NCBI GenBank assembly: GCA_003168315.1
Contig: PMSP01000235.1
Coordinates: 1 to 7,218 of the forward strand
DNA: 7,218 nt
Direction of reading: 5' to 3'
Source: Opitutaceae bacterium
GTDB taxonomy: Bacteria > Verrucomicrobiota > Verrucomicrobiia > Opitutales > Opitutaceae
A program made the translations under genes and the position numbers. The notes under the pieces are model-generated. The model ran no database searches. It was not told the origin of the DNA and saw only the letters and a list, made by a program, of their open reading frames with translations. Below, piece by piece: positions 1 through 6,017 of the stretch (position 1 is its first letter; the number at the start of each line of letters is the position of its first letter).

Positions 1-987
1 GGGCGCGGCTACGTGGACATTGCCGGGCCGAATCAACTGGGTGACCGCTGGCTGGAGGCCACCGCCGACGAAATCGGCAACCTTGGATACAGCCTCACGA
101 TCGGACACGGGCCGGGGACACTGGCGGGCACCTCGCGGATCGACGCGCCTGCCCTATATTTCGGGTGGTACGCGCCCGACCTGAACGGTCCCTTTGCGCT
201 CCCGGGCTTCCGCTTCCCGCCAGGCGCCATCGCCGTCCATATCCACAGCTTCTCGGCGCATACACTCCGGTCCTCGACGGAGGGCTGGTGCGGTCCACTG
301 ATCGCCCGCGGGGTCACGGCCACGGTGAGCAACGTGTTCGAGCCCTATCTCGAGTACCTGCACCGACCGGACCTTCTGATGGAGGCGCTCGCGCGGGGCG
401 ATGACCTAGTTGACGCCGCCTACTTCGCGCTGCCGGTCCTCAGCTGGCAGTCGATCGTGATCGGCGACCCGCTCTACCGGCCGTTCGCCGTGCCCCTCTC
501 CAAGCAGACGGATAACCTGGCTGCTCTTCCGTCGCGGCTGGCCGGCTACGCCGTCATCCGGCAAATGGATCTCCTGGACGCGGACGGGAAGAAAGGGGAC
601 GCAATCGAGGCGGGCAAGGCGGCCATGAAGGTGGCGCCCAACCTGGCGCTAGCCTTTGCGCTTTCGCAAAGGCTGCGGTTCGAGGGCAACAAGGAGGAGG
701 CGGCCTGGGTGATCAAGGGAGCGGCCGACGCAGCGGAGCCCTCGGCCAGCAACTGGGAACTCCTGCGTGAATCCGCCGTGTTCCTCGCGTCCGACGGGCG
801 GACCGGCGAGGCCATCGACATCTACCGGAAGCTCTTCGCCGTCGACCAGATTCCCCCTGCGGTCAGGTCGCCATGGATGGCGGAGGCCCGCCAGGTCGCG
901 CTCGTCTCCGGCGACACCGCCCAGGCCGCGGAGTGGGAAGAGGAGATTGGCCCGGCGGCCGGGAAACCGGCCGGGACGAAACACTAA
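1..987 (+). CDS. TIGR03790-like protein with C-terminal TPR-like region (5' truncated)
   Basis: The reading frame is open from base 1 and ends at TAA 985-987, so 328 C-terminal residues are visible and the true start lies left of the window. The GTG at 13-15 is in frame but has no reason to be the start, because codons 1-4 read through as G-R-G-Y. Visible residues about 45-165 carry features I associate with the TIGR03790 family of uncharacterised proteins: an ALYFGWYAP strand, a VHIHSFSAHTLRS segment, a GWCGPLIARGVTAT turn, VFEPYLEY, and a closing SWQSIVIGDPLYRPF. The last part (about 175-315) is Ala/Leu/Glu-rich paired helices resembling TPR units, which suggests protein-protein contacts. 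The His/Cys-containing layout loosely recalls caspase-like peptidase folds, but I cannot assign catalysis. No biochemical function is known to me. It converges on clpP and shows no link to the purine genes. Confidence 0.7.
   Translation, partial: GRGYVDIAGPNQLGDRWLEATADEIGNLGYSLTIGHGPGTLAGTSRIDAPALYFGWYAPDLNGPFALPGFRFPPGAIAVHIHSFSAHTLRSSTEGWCGPLIARGVTATVSNVFEPYLEYLHRPDLLMEALARGDDLVDAAYFALPVLSWQSIVIGDPLYRPFAVPLSKQTDNLAALPSRLAGYAVIRQMDLLDADGKKGDAIEAGKAAMKVAPNLALAFALSQRLRFEGNKEEAAWVIKGAADAAEPSASNWELLRESAVFLASDGRTGEAIDIYRKLFAVDQIPPAVRSPWMAEARQVALVSGDTAQAAEWEEEIGPAAGKPAGTKH
956..973 (+). other. GC-only stem-loop with GAAA loop at the convergent gene ends
   Basis: A perfect 7-bp inverted repeat (CGGCCGG, then GAAA, then CCGGCCG) lies inside the last codons of the leftmost gene, just before its stop at 985-987. 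In + strand RNA the GAAA loop would be a stable GNRA-type tetraloop. No U-tract follows on either strand, so it does not fit a classical intrinsic terminator. It could still slow polymerase or protect the 3' end of either convergent transcript. It may equally be a by-product of GC-rich coding sequence (codons for PAAGKPAG). Confidence 0.35.
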
Positions 988-998
988 CCCAGGAACCC

Positions 999-1655
999 TC
1001 AGATTTTCTCGACGATCTTGTCGGCCAGGCCGTACGCGACCGCCTCCTTGGCGTTCAGGTAAAAGTCGCGGTCGCTGTCCTTGGAGATCTTGTCGATCGG
1101 CTGGCCCGAGGCGTCGGCGAGGATCTGGTTCAGCTCGGCGCGAATTTTTTCCATCTCCAGCGCCTGGATGTTGATGTCCGTCGCCGGGCCGATGAAGCGG
1201 CCCGAGATGAGGGGCTGGTGGATAAGGACGCGGCCATGGGGATAGATGAGGCGCCGGCCCTTGGCCGCCGCGCAGAGGAGGATCGAGCCCATCGACGCGG
1301 CCATCCCGGTGACGACGATCGTGATCGGGGACGAGATGAGCCTCATCGTGTCAAACACCGCCATGCCGGCCGTGATGGAGCCCCCCGGGGTGTTCATGTA
1401 GAAGGTGATGTCCTTGCCCGGGGCGGTCGACTCGAGATACAGGAGTTTCTCGCACATGTCCTTGGCGGACTCGTCGGTCACGGGGCCCCAGAGGAACAGC
1501 TTCCTCTGGTTCAGGAACCGCTTCTGTATCAAGAGAGATACGGACGGATCGCGCTTCGCGGCGGCGATCTCCTCGGCCTCCTCATCCTCGTCCTCGTCGT
1601 CATCGAGCCGGGGAAGGGGAGCGGTGAGGCCGGGCTGGAAATTATGGAAATTCAT
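999..1655 (-). CDS. clpP: ATP-dependent Clp protease proteolytic subunit (ClpP-type, divergent N-terminus)
   Basis: This 218-residue protein belongs to peptidase family S14, the proteolytic chamber that works with an AAA+ unfoldase such as ClpX or ClpA in the cytoplasm. The catalytic triad is complete by alignment from memory to E. coli ClpP: Ser121 in GMAASMG, His146 in VLIHQPL, Asp197 in DSDRDFYL. The NTPGGSITAGMAVFDTM region (88-104) is the conserved substrate-binding strand and turn, and the handle helix spans about 158-182. Oddities: the first 35 residues include an acidic run (18-29, DDDEDEDEEAEE), and the usual GERxxDIYSRLL axial-loop motif is replaced by PSVSLLIQKRFLNQR. A two-residue insertion follows His146 relative to E. 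coli. This looks like the second ClpP type seen in some Bacteroidetes/Verrucomicrobia lineages rather than the housekeeping copy. No clpX or tig is adjacent. The upstream gene on this strand is guaD, 48 bp away. The ATG at 1653-1655 has only a weak AGG upstream. Confidence 0.93.
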   Translation of the reverse strand: MNFHNFQPGLTAPLPRLDDDEDEDEEAEEIAAAKRDPSVSLLIQKRFLNQRKLFLWGPVTDESAKDMCEKLLYLESTAPGKDITFYMNTPGGSITAGMAVFDTMRLISSPITIVVTGMAASMGSILLCAAAKGRRLIYPHGRVLIHQPLISGRFIGPATDINIQALEMEKIRAELNQILADASGQPIDKISKDSDRDFYLNAKEAVAYGLADKIVEKI

Positions 1656-1703
1656 GCGGCCTAAAATCTGCGGGAAACGGCTGATTTGGCAAGTGCGGCG
1701 GCC

Positions 1704-2174
1704 TCAATACGCCACCTTGTCGGATTTCTTCGCCCACTCGGCAAAGGCCCCCTTCGCCTCATCCCGCAGGAGCGGCTGCATCGAGACCCGGCGCTCCTTA
1801 ACCGGGAGGGGTATCTGCTGGTAGATGAAGTCGTCGTCGAACCCGATGGCCGCCGCGTCCGCACGCGTGTTGGCATAGTACACGGTCGGGATGCGGGCCC
1901 AGTAGATCGCGGACAGGCACATCGGGCAGGGCTCGCAGCTGGCGTAGAGCGTGCAGTCGGCGAGCTGGAACGTCTCCAGCGCCTTGCAGGCCTCCCGGAT
2001 CGCCACCATCTCCGCATGGGCGGTCGGGTCGTTCGTCGAGGTCACCTGGTTGCTGCCCTTGCCGACGACCTGGCCCGCGCGGACCACGACGCAGCCGAAT
2101 GGGCCGCCGCGGCCGGACTTGGCGCCCTCCTCGGACAGCCGGATCGCCTCCCGCATGAAGTTTTCGTAGCTCAT
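1704..2174 (-). CDS. guaD: Guanine deaminase (cytidine deaminase-fold, Zn-dependent)
   Basis: This 156-residue protein, the same length as Bacillus subtilis GuaD, hydrolyses guanine to xanthine and ammonia in purine salvage/catabolism. Deaminase motifs are intact: TAHAE gives Zn ligand His53 and proton-shuttle Glu55, and CEPCPMC gives Zn ligands Cys83 and Cys86. The GGPFG motif (23-27), NDPTAHAE (49-56), AIYWAR (89-94) and GFDDDFIY (111-118) match GuaD rather than TadA or cytosine deaminase. The C-terminal tail ends in Tyr156, as in the domain-swapped B. subtilis enzyme, where the tail covers the active site. The reading frame stays open far upstream of ATG 2172-2174 (to 2717), but that extension is antisense to malate synthase and unlike any deaminase, so the start at 2174 is chosen. 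No strong Shine-Dalgarno is visible. The gene is divergent from the ureide operon and 48 bp upstream of clpP. Its product xanthine feeds the urate branch. Confidence 0.93.
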   Translation of the reverse strand: MSYENFMREAIRLSEEGAKSGRGGPFGCVVVRAGQVVGKGSNQVTSTNDPTAHAEMVAIREACKALETFQLADCTLYASCEPCPMCLSAIYWARIPTVYYANTRADAAAIGFDDDFIYQQIPLPVKERRVSMQPLLRDEAKGAFAEWAKKSDKVAY

Positions 2175-2283
2175 GGTCAGTTTCTGTCGCTCAACCCAAT
2201 GGAACGCATGGAGACCCGACGGTACAATGGAGGTGACAGGACACAAGAGGAAGTTACCTTTTTTGGACAAACCGCTCCGCAAT
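2175..2283. promoter_or_regulatory. Divergent intergenic region between guaD and the aceB-led operon
   Basis: This 109-bp gap separates two divergently read purine-catabolism transcripts, which makes it the natural place for shared control. It contains three copies of ATGGA (2199-2203, 2208-2212, 2227-2231), two of them in a CAATGGA context 28 bp apart, and a T6 run near 2260. No clear dyad operator of a known purine regulator (PucR, AllR, HpxU, PurR) was recognised. No confident leftward promoter for guaD could be picked out. Confidence 0.5.
2200..2228 (+). promoter_or_regulatory. Candidate sigma-70-type promoter for the aceB operon
   Basis: A good -10 hexamer TACAAT (2223-2228, five of six consensus bases) sits 17 bp after TGGAAC (2200-2205), a weak -35 with three of six consensus bases. 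Transcription would begin near 2235, leaving a leader of about 48 nt before the aceB ATG at 2284. This placement argues against the earlier in-frame ATG at 2227, which overlaps the -10 box itself. It is predicted by eye only. Confidence 0.4.
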
Positions 2284-3876
2284 ATGACCGCCACAAACCT
2301 CTCCGGCCTTGAAATCCGCGGGCCTATCGAGCCCCAGCACGCCGAGATCCTGACGCCGGAGGCCTGCGCCTTCCTGGCGGGGCTCTTCGGCAAGTTCGAG
2401 GGCCGAAGGCGCGAGCTCCTGCAGGCCCGCGTGGCGCGCCAGGCCGAGCTCAACTCGGGCGTGCTCCCGGACTTCCTCCCGTCGACGAAGTCCATCCGCG
2501 AGGGCTCCTGGAAGGTCGCGCCGGCGCCGGCGGACCTCCTGGACCGCAGGACGGAGATCACCGGCCCGGTGGACCGGAAGATGGTGATCAACGCCCTCAA
2601 TTCCGGGGCGAAGGTGTTCATGGCCGACTTTGAGGACGCCACGTCGCCCACCTGGGAGAACCTACTGGACGGCCACGTCAACCTGCGGGACGCCGTCCGC
2701 CGCTCGATCTCGTTCACGAGCCCCGAGGGGAAGGCCTACAAGCTGAACGAGAAGACGGCCACGCTGCTCGTGCGCCCCCGCGGCTGGCACCTGCCCGAGA
2801 AGCACGTTTTCCTGGATGGAAGCCCGGTCTCCGGGAGCCTATTCGACTTCGGGCTCTATTTCTTCCACAACGCAAGGGAGCTCCTGTCGCGGGGGTCGGG
2901 GCCCTATTTCTACCTGCCGAAGATGGAGAGCCATCTCGAGGCGCGCCTGTGGAATGACGTGTTCGTGCAGGCGCAGGCTGCGCTCGGGATCCCGCAGGGC
3001 TCCATCCGGGCTACCGCGCTTATCGAGACGATCCTGGCGACGTTCGAGGCCGAGGAGATGCTCTACGAGTTCCGCGACCACGCGTCCGGGCTCAACTGCG
3101 GCCGCTGGGACTACATCTTCAGCTGCATCAAGAAGCTCCGCGACCGTTCGGACTACATCTTCCCCGACCGGACGCAGATCACGATGACGGCGCCCTTCAT
3201 GCGCGCCTACTGCCTCCACGTGATCAAGGTGTGCCACCGCCGCGGCGCGCACGCCATGGGGGGCATGGCGGCCCAGATCCCGATCAAGAACAACCCGGCG
3301 GCCAACGAGGAGGCGCTCGCCAAGGTCCTCGCGGACAAGGAGAGGGAGGCGACGGACGGGCATGATGGCACCTGGGTTGCCCATCCCGGCCTGGTCCCCA
3401 TCGCGCTCAAGGCGTTCGACAAGCACATGCCCGGCCCGAACCAGGTCGCCCGCCAGAGGGACGACGTGAACGTGACCGCCGCCGAGCTCCTCGCGCCGCC
3501 CGCCGGGACGATCACGGATGCCGGGATCCGGACCAACCTGAGCGTCGGGATCCAGTACCTTGAGGCTTGGTTCGGCGGATCGGGATGCGTGCCCCTCTAT
3601 AACCTGATGGAGGACGCGGCGACGGCCGAGATCTCCCGCGCGCAGCTCTGGCAGTGGCTTCACCGCGGGGGCCGTCTCGAGGACGGGAAGGCGATCACCC
3701 CCTCCCACTACGAGATGCTGCTCGGCGAGGTGATCGCCAAGATCGAGGGCGAGGTCGGCATGGAGAGGTACATGAACGGGCACTTCCGGGTGGCCGCCCA
3801 CCTCTTCATGGAGATGGTCAAGAACCCGACCCTGGACGAGTTCCTGACCCTTCCGGCCTACGAGCTCCTCAAGTGA
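2284..3876 (+). CDS. aceB: Malate synthase A
   Basis: This 530-residue protein, very close to E. coli AceB (about 533), condenses glyoxylate with acetyl-CoA to give malate and CoA. Conserved landmarks: EITGPVDRKMVINALNSGAK and VFMADFEDATSPTW (about 91-124); Arg166 in RPRGWHLPEKH, which binds glyoxylate; Glu248 in LIETILATF and Asp276 in the family signature RDHASGLNCGRWDYIF, the Mg2+ ligands; and Asp444 in LMEDAATAEIS, the catalytic base. The C-terminus ends FLTLPAYELLK, as in the A isoform, and the extra domain of the G isoform is absent. Start 2284 is chosen for length agreement with the family; the in-frame ATG at 2227 lies in the predicted -10 box. No clear Shine-Dalgarno is seen. It leads the ureide operon, 8 bp before uraD, with no isocitrate lyase beside it. 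The likely role is therefore to consume glyoxylate from allantoin breakdown rather than, or as well as, to run the glyoxylate shunt. Confidence 0.95.
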   Translation: MTATNLSGLEIRGPIEPQHAEILTPEACAFLAGLFGKFEGRRRELLQARVARQAELNSGVLPDFLPSTKSIREGSWKVAPAPADLLDRRTEITGPVDRKMVINALNSGAKVFMADFEDATSPTWENLLDGHVNLRDAVRRSISFTSPEGKAYKLNEKTATLLVRPRGWHLPEKHVFLDGSPVSGSLFDFGLYFFHNARELLSRGSGPYFYLPKMESHLEARLWNDVFVQAQAALGIPQGSIRATALIETILATFEAEEMLYEFRDHASGLNCGRWDYIFSCIKKLRDRSDYIFPDRTQITMTAPFMRAYCLHVIKVCHRRGAHAMGGMAAQIPIKNNPAANEEALAKVLADKEREATDGHDGTWVAHPGLVPIALKAFDKHMPGPNQVARQRDDVNVTAAELLAPPAGTITDAGIRTNLSVGIQYLEAWFGGSGCVPLYNLMEDAATAEISRAQLWQWLHRGGRLEDGKAITPSHYEMLLGEVIAKIEGEVGMERYMNGHFRVAAHLFMEMVKNPTLDEFLTLPAYELLK

Positions 3877-3879
3877 AGG
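3875..3879 (+). promoter_or_regulatory. Shine-Dalgarno for uraD overlapping the aceB stop
   Basis: GAAGG begins on the second base of the aceB stop TGA (3874-3876) and lies 5 nt before ATG 3885. It decides the uraD start in favour of this ATG over the in-frame GTG at 3873, which itself overlaps the aceB stop as GTGA. The layout implies translational coupling of uraD to aceB. Confidence 0.6.
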
Positions 3880-3884
3880 CCTCC

Positions 3885-4403
3885 ATGCAGCCGACACTGG
3901 GCGCGCTGAACGCGTGCGACCGGGAGGCGTTCGTCGACGCGCTCGGGCACCTCTTCGAGCACTCCCCCTGGGTGGCGGAGGAGACCTTTGACAAGCGTCC
4001 CTTCGAAAGCGTCGACGGGCTCCACGCGGCGCTGTGCGCCACCATGCTCGCCGCCCCGGCCGGGCGGCAGCTGGCGCTTGTCCGCGCCCACCCGGACCTC
4101 GCGGGTCGCCTCGCGCAGGCGGGGCAGCTCACGGATTCCTCGGCCGGGGAGCAGGCGGCGGCGGGCCTCGACCGGCTGACGGCCGCCGAGGCCTCCGAGA
4201 TCCAGCGCCTCAACGACGCCTACCAGGCGCGGTTCGGGTTTCCATTTGTCATCTGCGCCCGCCTGAACGACAAGGAGACGATCCTAGCGGCGATGCGCTC
4301 AAGGTCGGGCAGCACACCCGAAGCGGAACTCTCGACGGCGCTCGGGGAAATCGCCAAGATCGCCCGGCTTCGACTCAACGACGCCGTCACAAAGGAAAAC
4401 TGA
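3885..4403 (+). CDS. uraD: 2-oxo-4-hydroxy-4-carboxy-5-ureidoimidazoline (OHCU) decarboxylase
   Basis: This 172-residue protein, normal for the family, decarboxylates OHCU stereospecifically to (S)-allantoin, the third step of urate breakdown after urate oxidase and HIU hydrolase. Signatures: HSPWVAEETFDKRPF (26-40), RAHPDLAGR (67-75) with the catalytic His69, SSAGEQAAAGLD (85-96) with Glu89 equivalent to the second active-site acid, and YQARFGFPFVICARLNDKE (113-131), followed by the helical TALGEIAKIARLRLND end. All are intact, and the protein is all-helical as expected. There is no signal peptide and no peroxisomal-type targeting, so it is cytoplasmic. ATG 3885 is preferred because GAAGG lies 5 nt upstream; GTG 3873 would add only four residues. 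It stands as a separate gene rather than fused to uricase as in Bacillus PucL. It ends 1 bp before uraH, the enzyme that makes its substrate. Confidence 0.94.
   Translation: MQPTLGALNACDREAFVDALGHLFEHSPWVAEETFDKRPFESVDGLHAALCATMLAAPAGRQLALVRAHPDLAGRLAQAGQLTDSSAGEQAAAGLDRLTAAEASEIQRLNDAYQARFGFPFVICARLNDKETILAAMRSRSGSTPEAELSTALGEIAKIARLRLNDAVTKEN
4391..4396 (+). promoter_or_regulatory. Shine-Dalgarno for uraH inside the uraD 3' end
   Basis: AAAGGA lies in the last uraD codons, 8 nt before the uraH ATG at 4405 and overlapping nothing else. It is the clearest ribosome binding site in the operon and, with the uraD stop at 4401-4403, indicates coupled translation. Confidence 0.6.
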
Positions 4404-4404
4404 A

Positions 4405-4758
4405 ATGCCCGGAAAACTGAGCACCCACGTCCTCGACCTGATGGCCGGCCGCCCCGCGGCCGGGATCAGGATTGAGCTTCGCCGCCTGGGCCCGGTCCCT
4501 TCTTTTGTGACGACGGCGGTGACGAACGCCGACGGGCGGACGGACGTCCCGCTACTTGCGGGCGCCGACCTCACGGTGGGGACCTACCAGCTTGAATTCC
4601 ATGTTGCCGGGTATTTCGCTTCGAAGGGAGTCCCGGCGGCCGACGTTCCTTTCCTGGACGTCGTCCCGGTGCGCTTCGGGATCGCGGATCCCTCGGCCTT
4701 CTACCACGTGCCGCTCCTCGTGACGCCGTGGTCCTACAACACCTACAGGGGGAGCTGA
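4405..4758 (+). CDS. uraH: 5-hydroxyisourate hydrolase (transthyretin-like)
   Basis: This 117-residue transthyretin-like protein hydrolyses 5-hydroxyisourate to OHCU, which UraD then uses. All diagnostic residues are present: LSTHVLDL with His8, NADGRTD with Arg45, FYHVPLLVTPWSYNTY with His101, and the C-terminal YRGS (114-117) that separates true HIU hydrolases from transthyretins. The family forms a homotetramer with active sites at the dimer interface. The protein begins directly at the catalytic domain with no signal peptide, so it should be cytoplasmic, unlike the periplasmic E. coli HiuH. The start is fixed by AAAGGA 8 nt upstream and by the family's usual N-terminus. It lies 1 bp after uraD and 8 bp before the M20 gene. 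The order uraD-uraH within one operon is common in bacteria. Confidence 0.96.
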   Translation: MPGKLSTHVLDLMAGRPAAGIRIELRRLGPVPSFVTTAVTNADGRTDVPLLAGADLTVGTYQLEFHVAGYFASKGVPAADVPFLDVVPVRFGIADPSAFYHVPLLVTPWSYNTYRGS

Positions 4759-4766
4759 CGGAGCGA

Positions 4767-6017
4767 ATGCCCAAGGAATCCCCGTCACGCGAAGCAGCAA
4801 CGCTCGATAGCCGCCTCAAACGGCTCGGGCGGATCTCGGACGAGCGCGGGGTGACGACCCGGACCTTCCTGTCGCCGGCGATGGGCCGGGCCAGTGCCCT
4901 CGTGGGTAAATGGATGAGGAAGGCCGGCCTCAGCGTCAGGCAGGACGGCGTCGGCAACCTGATCGGCAGGAGGGAGGGCCCGGGAACAGGTTCGAAAACG
5001 CTTCTTCTCGGGTCGCACCTGGACACCGTGCGCGACGCGGGCCGCTTTGACGGGGCGCTCGGGGTCCTCCTCCCCATCGCGGCCCTCGAGATCGTTGGAA
5101 GGCGCGGCATCGTGCTGCCCTTCGCGGTGGAGGTCCTGGGCTTCTCGGAGGAGGAGGGCGTCCGCTTCTCGAGCGCCTACCTGGGGAGCAAGGGCTACAC
5201 CGGGAAATTGAGGAAATCCGACCTGCGCCTGCGCGATCCGGAAGGCATCTGCGTCGGGGACGCGCTGGCGAGGCACAACGGCCGGAAGACGCCGCTCCCC
5301 CGGGCGGCCCACGCCCCTGGCGAACTGCTGGGATACGTGGAGGCCCACATCGAGCAGGGGCCCGTCCTCGAGGCGAGGGGAGTCGCCGCTGGCGTCGTCC
5401 CGTCGATCGCCGGCCAGACCCGGGCGAGGATCACATTTGTCGGAAGCGCGGGGCACGCCGGGACGACCCCGATGCGGCTGCGCAGGGACGCGCTCGCGGG
5501 CGCGGCCGAGTTCATCCTCGAGGTCGAGCACCATGCGAGGGCCTGCCCTCCGCTGGTCGCGACCGTGGGGTGCATAGCCGCGCAGCCCGGTGCGGCCAAC
5601 GTGATCCCCGGGAGGGTGGAGGTCTCGCTCGATGTCAGGCACCCGGTCGATTCGAGGAGGCGCGCGGCATTCGCGGGGCTTCAGCTCGCCGGCAGGCAAA
5701 TTGCAAGGAGGCGCGGCCTCTCGTTCTCGGTCGAGGTGACCCAGGACAACCGCGCCGTCGCCTGCTCCAGGGAGTTGACCGCGCTCCTTGCGCGCAGCGT
5801 CCGCTCGCGGCAGGGAAGCTGTCCCGCTGTCCCTAGCGGGGCCGGGCACGACGGCGTCGTCCTCTCGTCCCTCACTCCCGTAACCATGCTCTTCATCCGC
5901 TGCCGGAAGGGCTTGAGCCACCATCCCGACGAATACGTCCACCCGCGCGACCTTGCGGTCGGTCTGGACATCCTGGTCGATTTCCTGGCCCGGCTCGCCT
6001 CACTGCACGCAAGATGA
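4767..6017 (+). CDS. allC: M20-family allantoate amidohydrolase (AllC-like)
   Basis: This 416-residue binuclear metallo-amidohydrolase is close in length to E. coli AllC (about 411). Likely metal ligands, by spacing against AllC, are His84 (GSHLDTV), Asp95 (GRFDGALG), Glu130 (FSEEEGVRF), His194 (VEAHIEQGP) and His386 (LSHHPDEYV); Glu129 is the catalytic base. Likely substrate contacts are His230 in GHAGTTPM, Asn278 in QPGAANVIPG and Arg291 in DVRHPVD; the SGAGHDG loop (357-363) is also present. The insert starting near residue 215 is the dimerisation domain. The expected reaction is allantoate to ureidoglycine with release of CO2 and NH3. The same family includes ureidoglycolate hydrolase and N-carbamoyl-beta-alanine/N-carbamoyl-L-amino acid amidohydrolases, so specificity rests on context beside allantoinase. 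ATG 4767 is preferred over the in-frame GTG at 4728 inside uraH. GGAG at 4760-4763 is close (3 nt), and a G-rich AGGGGGAG lies further up. It overlaps allB by 4 bp. Confidence 0.88.
   Translation: MPKESPSREAATLDSRLKRLGRISDERGVTTRTFLSPAMGRASALVGKWMRKAGLSVRQDGVGNLIGRREGPGTGSKTLLLGSHLDTVRDAGRFDGALGVLLPIAALEIVGRRGIVLPFAVEVLGFSEEEGVRFSSAYLGSKGYTGKLRKSDLRLRDPEGICVGDALARHNGRKTPLPRAAHAPGELLGYVEAHIEQGPVLEARGVAAGVVPSIAGQTRARITFVGSAGHAGTTPMRLRRDALAGAAEFILEVEHHARACPPLVATVGCIAAQPGAANVIPGRVEVSLDVRHPVDSRRRAAFAGLQLAGRQIARRRGLSFSVEVTQDNRAVACSRELTALLARSVRSRQGSCPAVPSGAGHDGVVLSSLTPVTMLFIRCRKGLSHHPDEYVHPRDLAVGLDILVDFLARLASLHAR

Noticed and set aside
873..1664. 263-codon open frame on the + strand across clpP
   Set aside because: It is antisense to a clear ClpP with an intact triad; its Arg/Gly/Asp-rich sequence is typical of a GC-rich shadow frame and matches no family.
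1704..2174. tRNA adenosine deaminase (TadA) as an alternative for the deaminase
   Set aside because: The GFDDDFIY segment, the C-terminal Tyr tail and the 156-residue length match guanine deaminase, not TadA.
2173..2283. Earlier malate synthase starts (2173 or ATG 2227)
   Set aside because: Start 2284 gives the family length; 2173 would overlap the guaD start codon, and ATG 2227 overlaps a good -10 hexamer.
2175..2717. N-terminal extension of guaD to a start at 2717
   Set aside because: The extension is antisense to malate synthase codons and the divergent promoter region; the remaining 156 residues already equal full-length GuaD.
3873..3875. GTG start for uraD overlapping the aceB stop
   Set aside because: It is possible, but ATG 3885 has GAAGG at 5 nt spacing; the difference is only four residues.
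2839..3897. 352-codon open frame on the - strand across malate synthase
   Set aside because: It lies wholly opposite conserved malate synthase motifs, has low-complexity Val/Leu/Arg/Asp composition and no recognisable domain.
4728..4766. Longer M20 start at an in-frame GTG inside uraH
   Set aside because: It would overlap uraH by 31 bp and add residues with no family counterpart; ATG 4767 gives normal length and spacing.
4785..5942. 385-codon open frame on the - strand across the M20 amidohydrolase
   Set aside because: It is a shadow of the + strand gene, whose metal-binding motifs are all intact; no recognisable domain in the antisense product.
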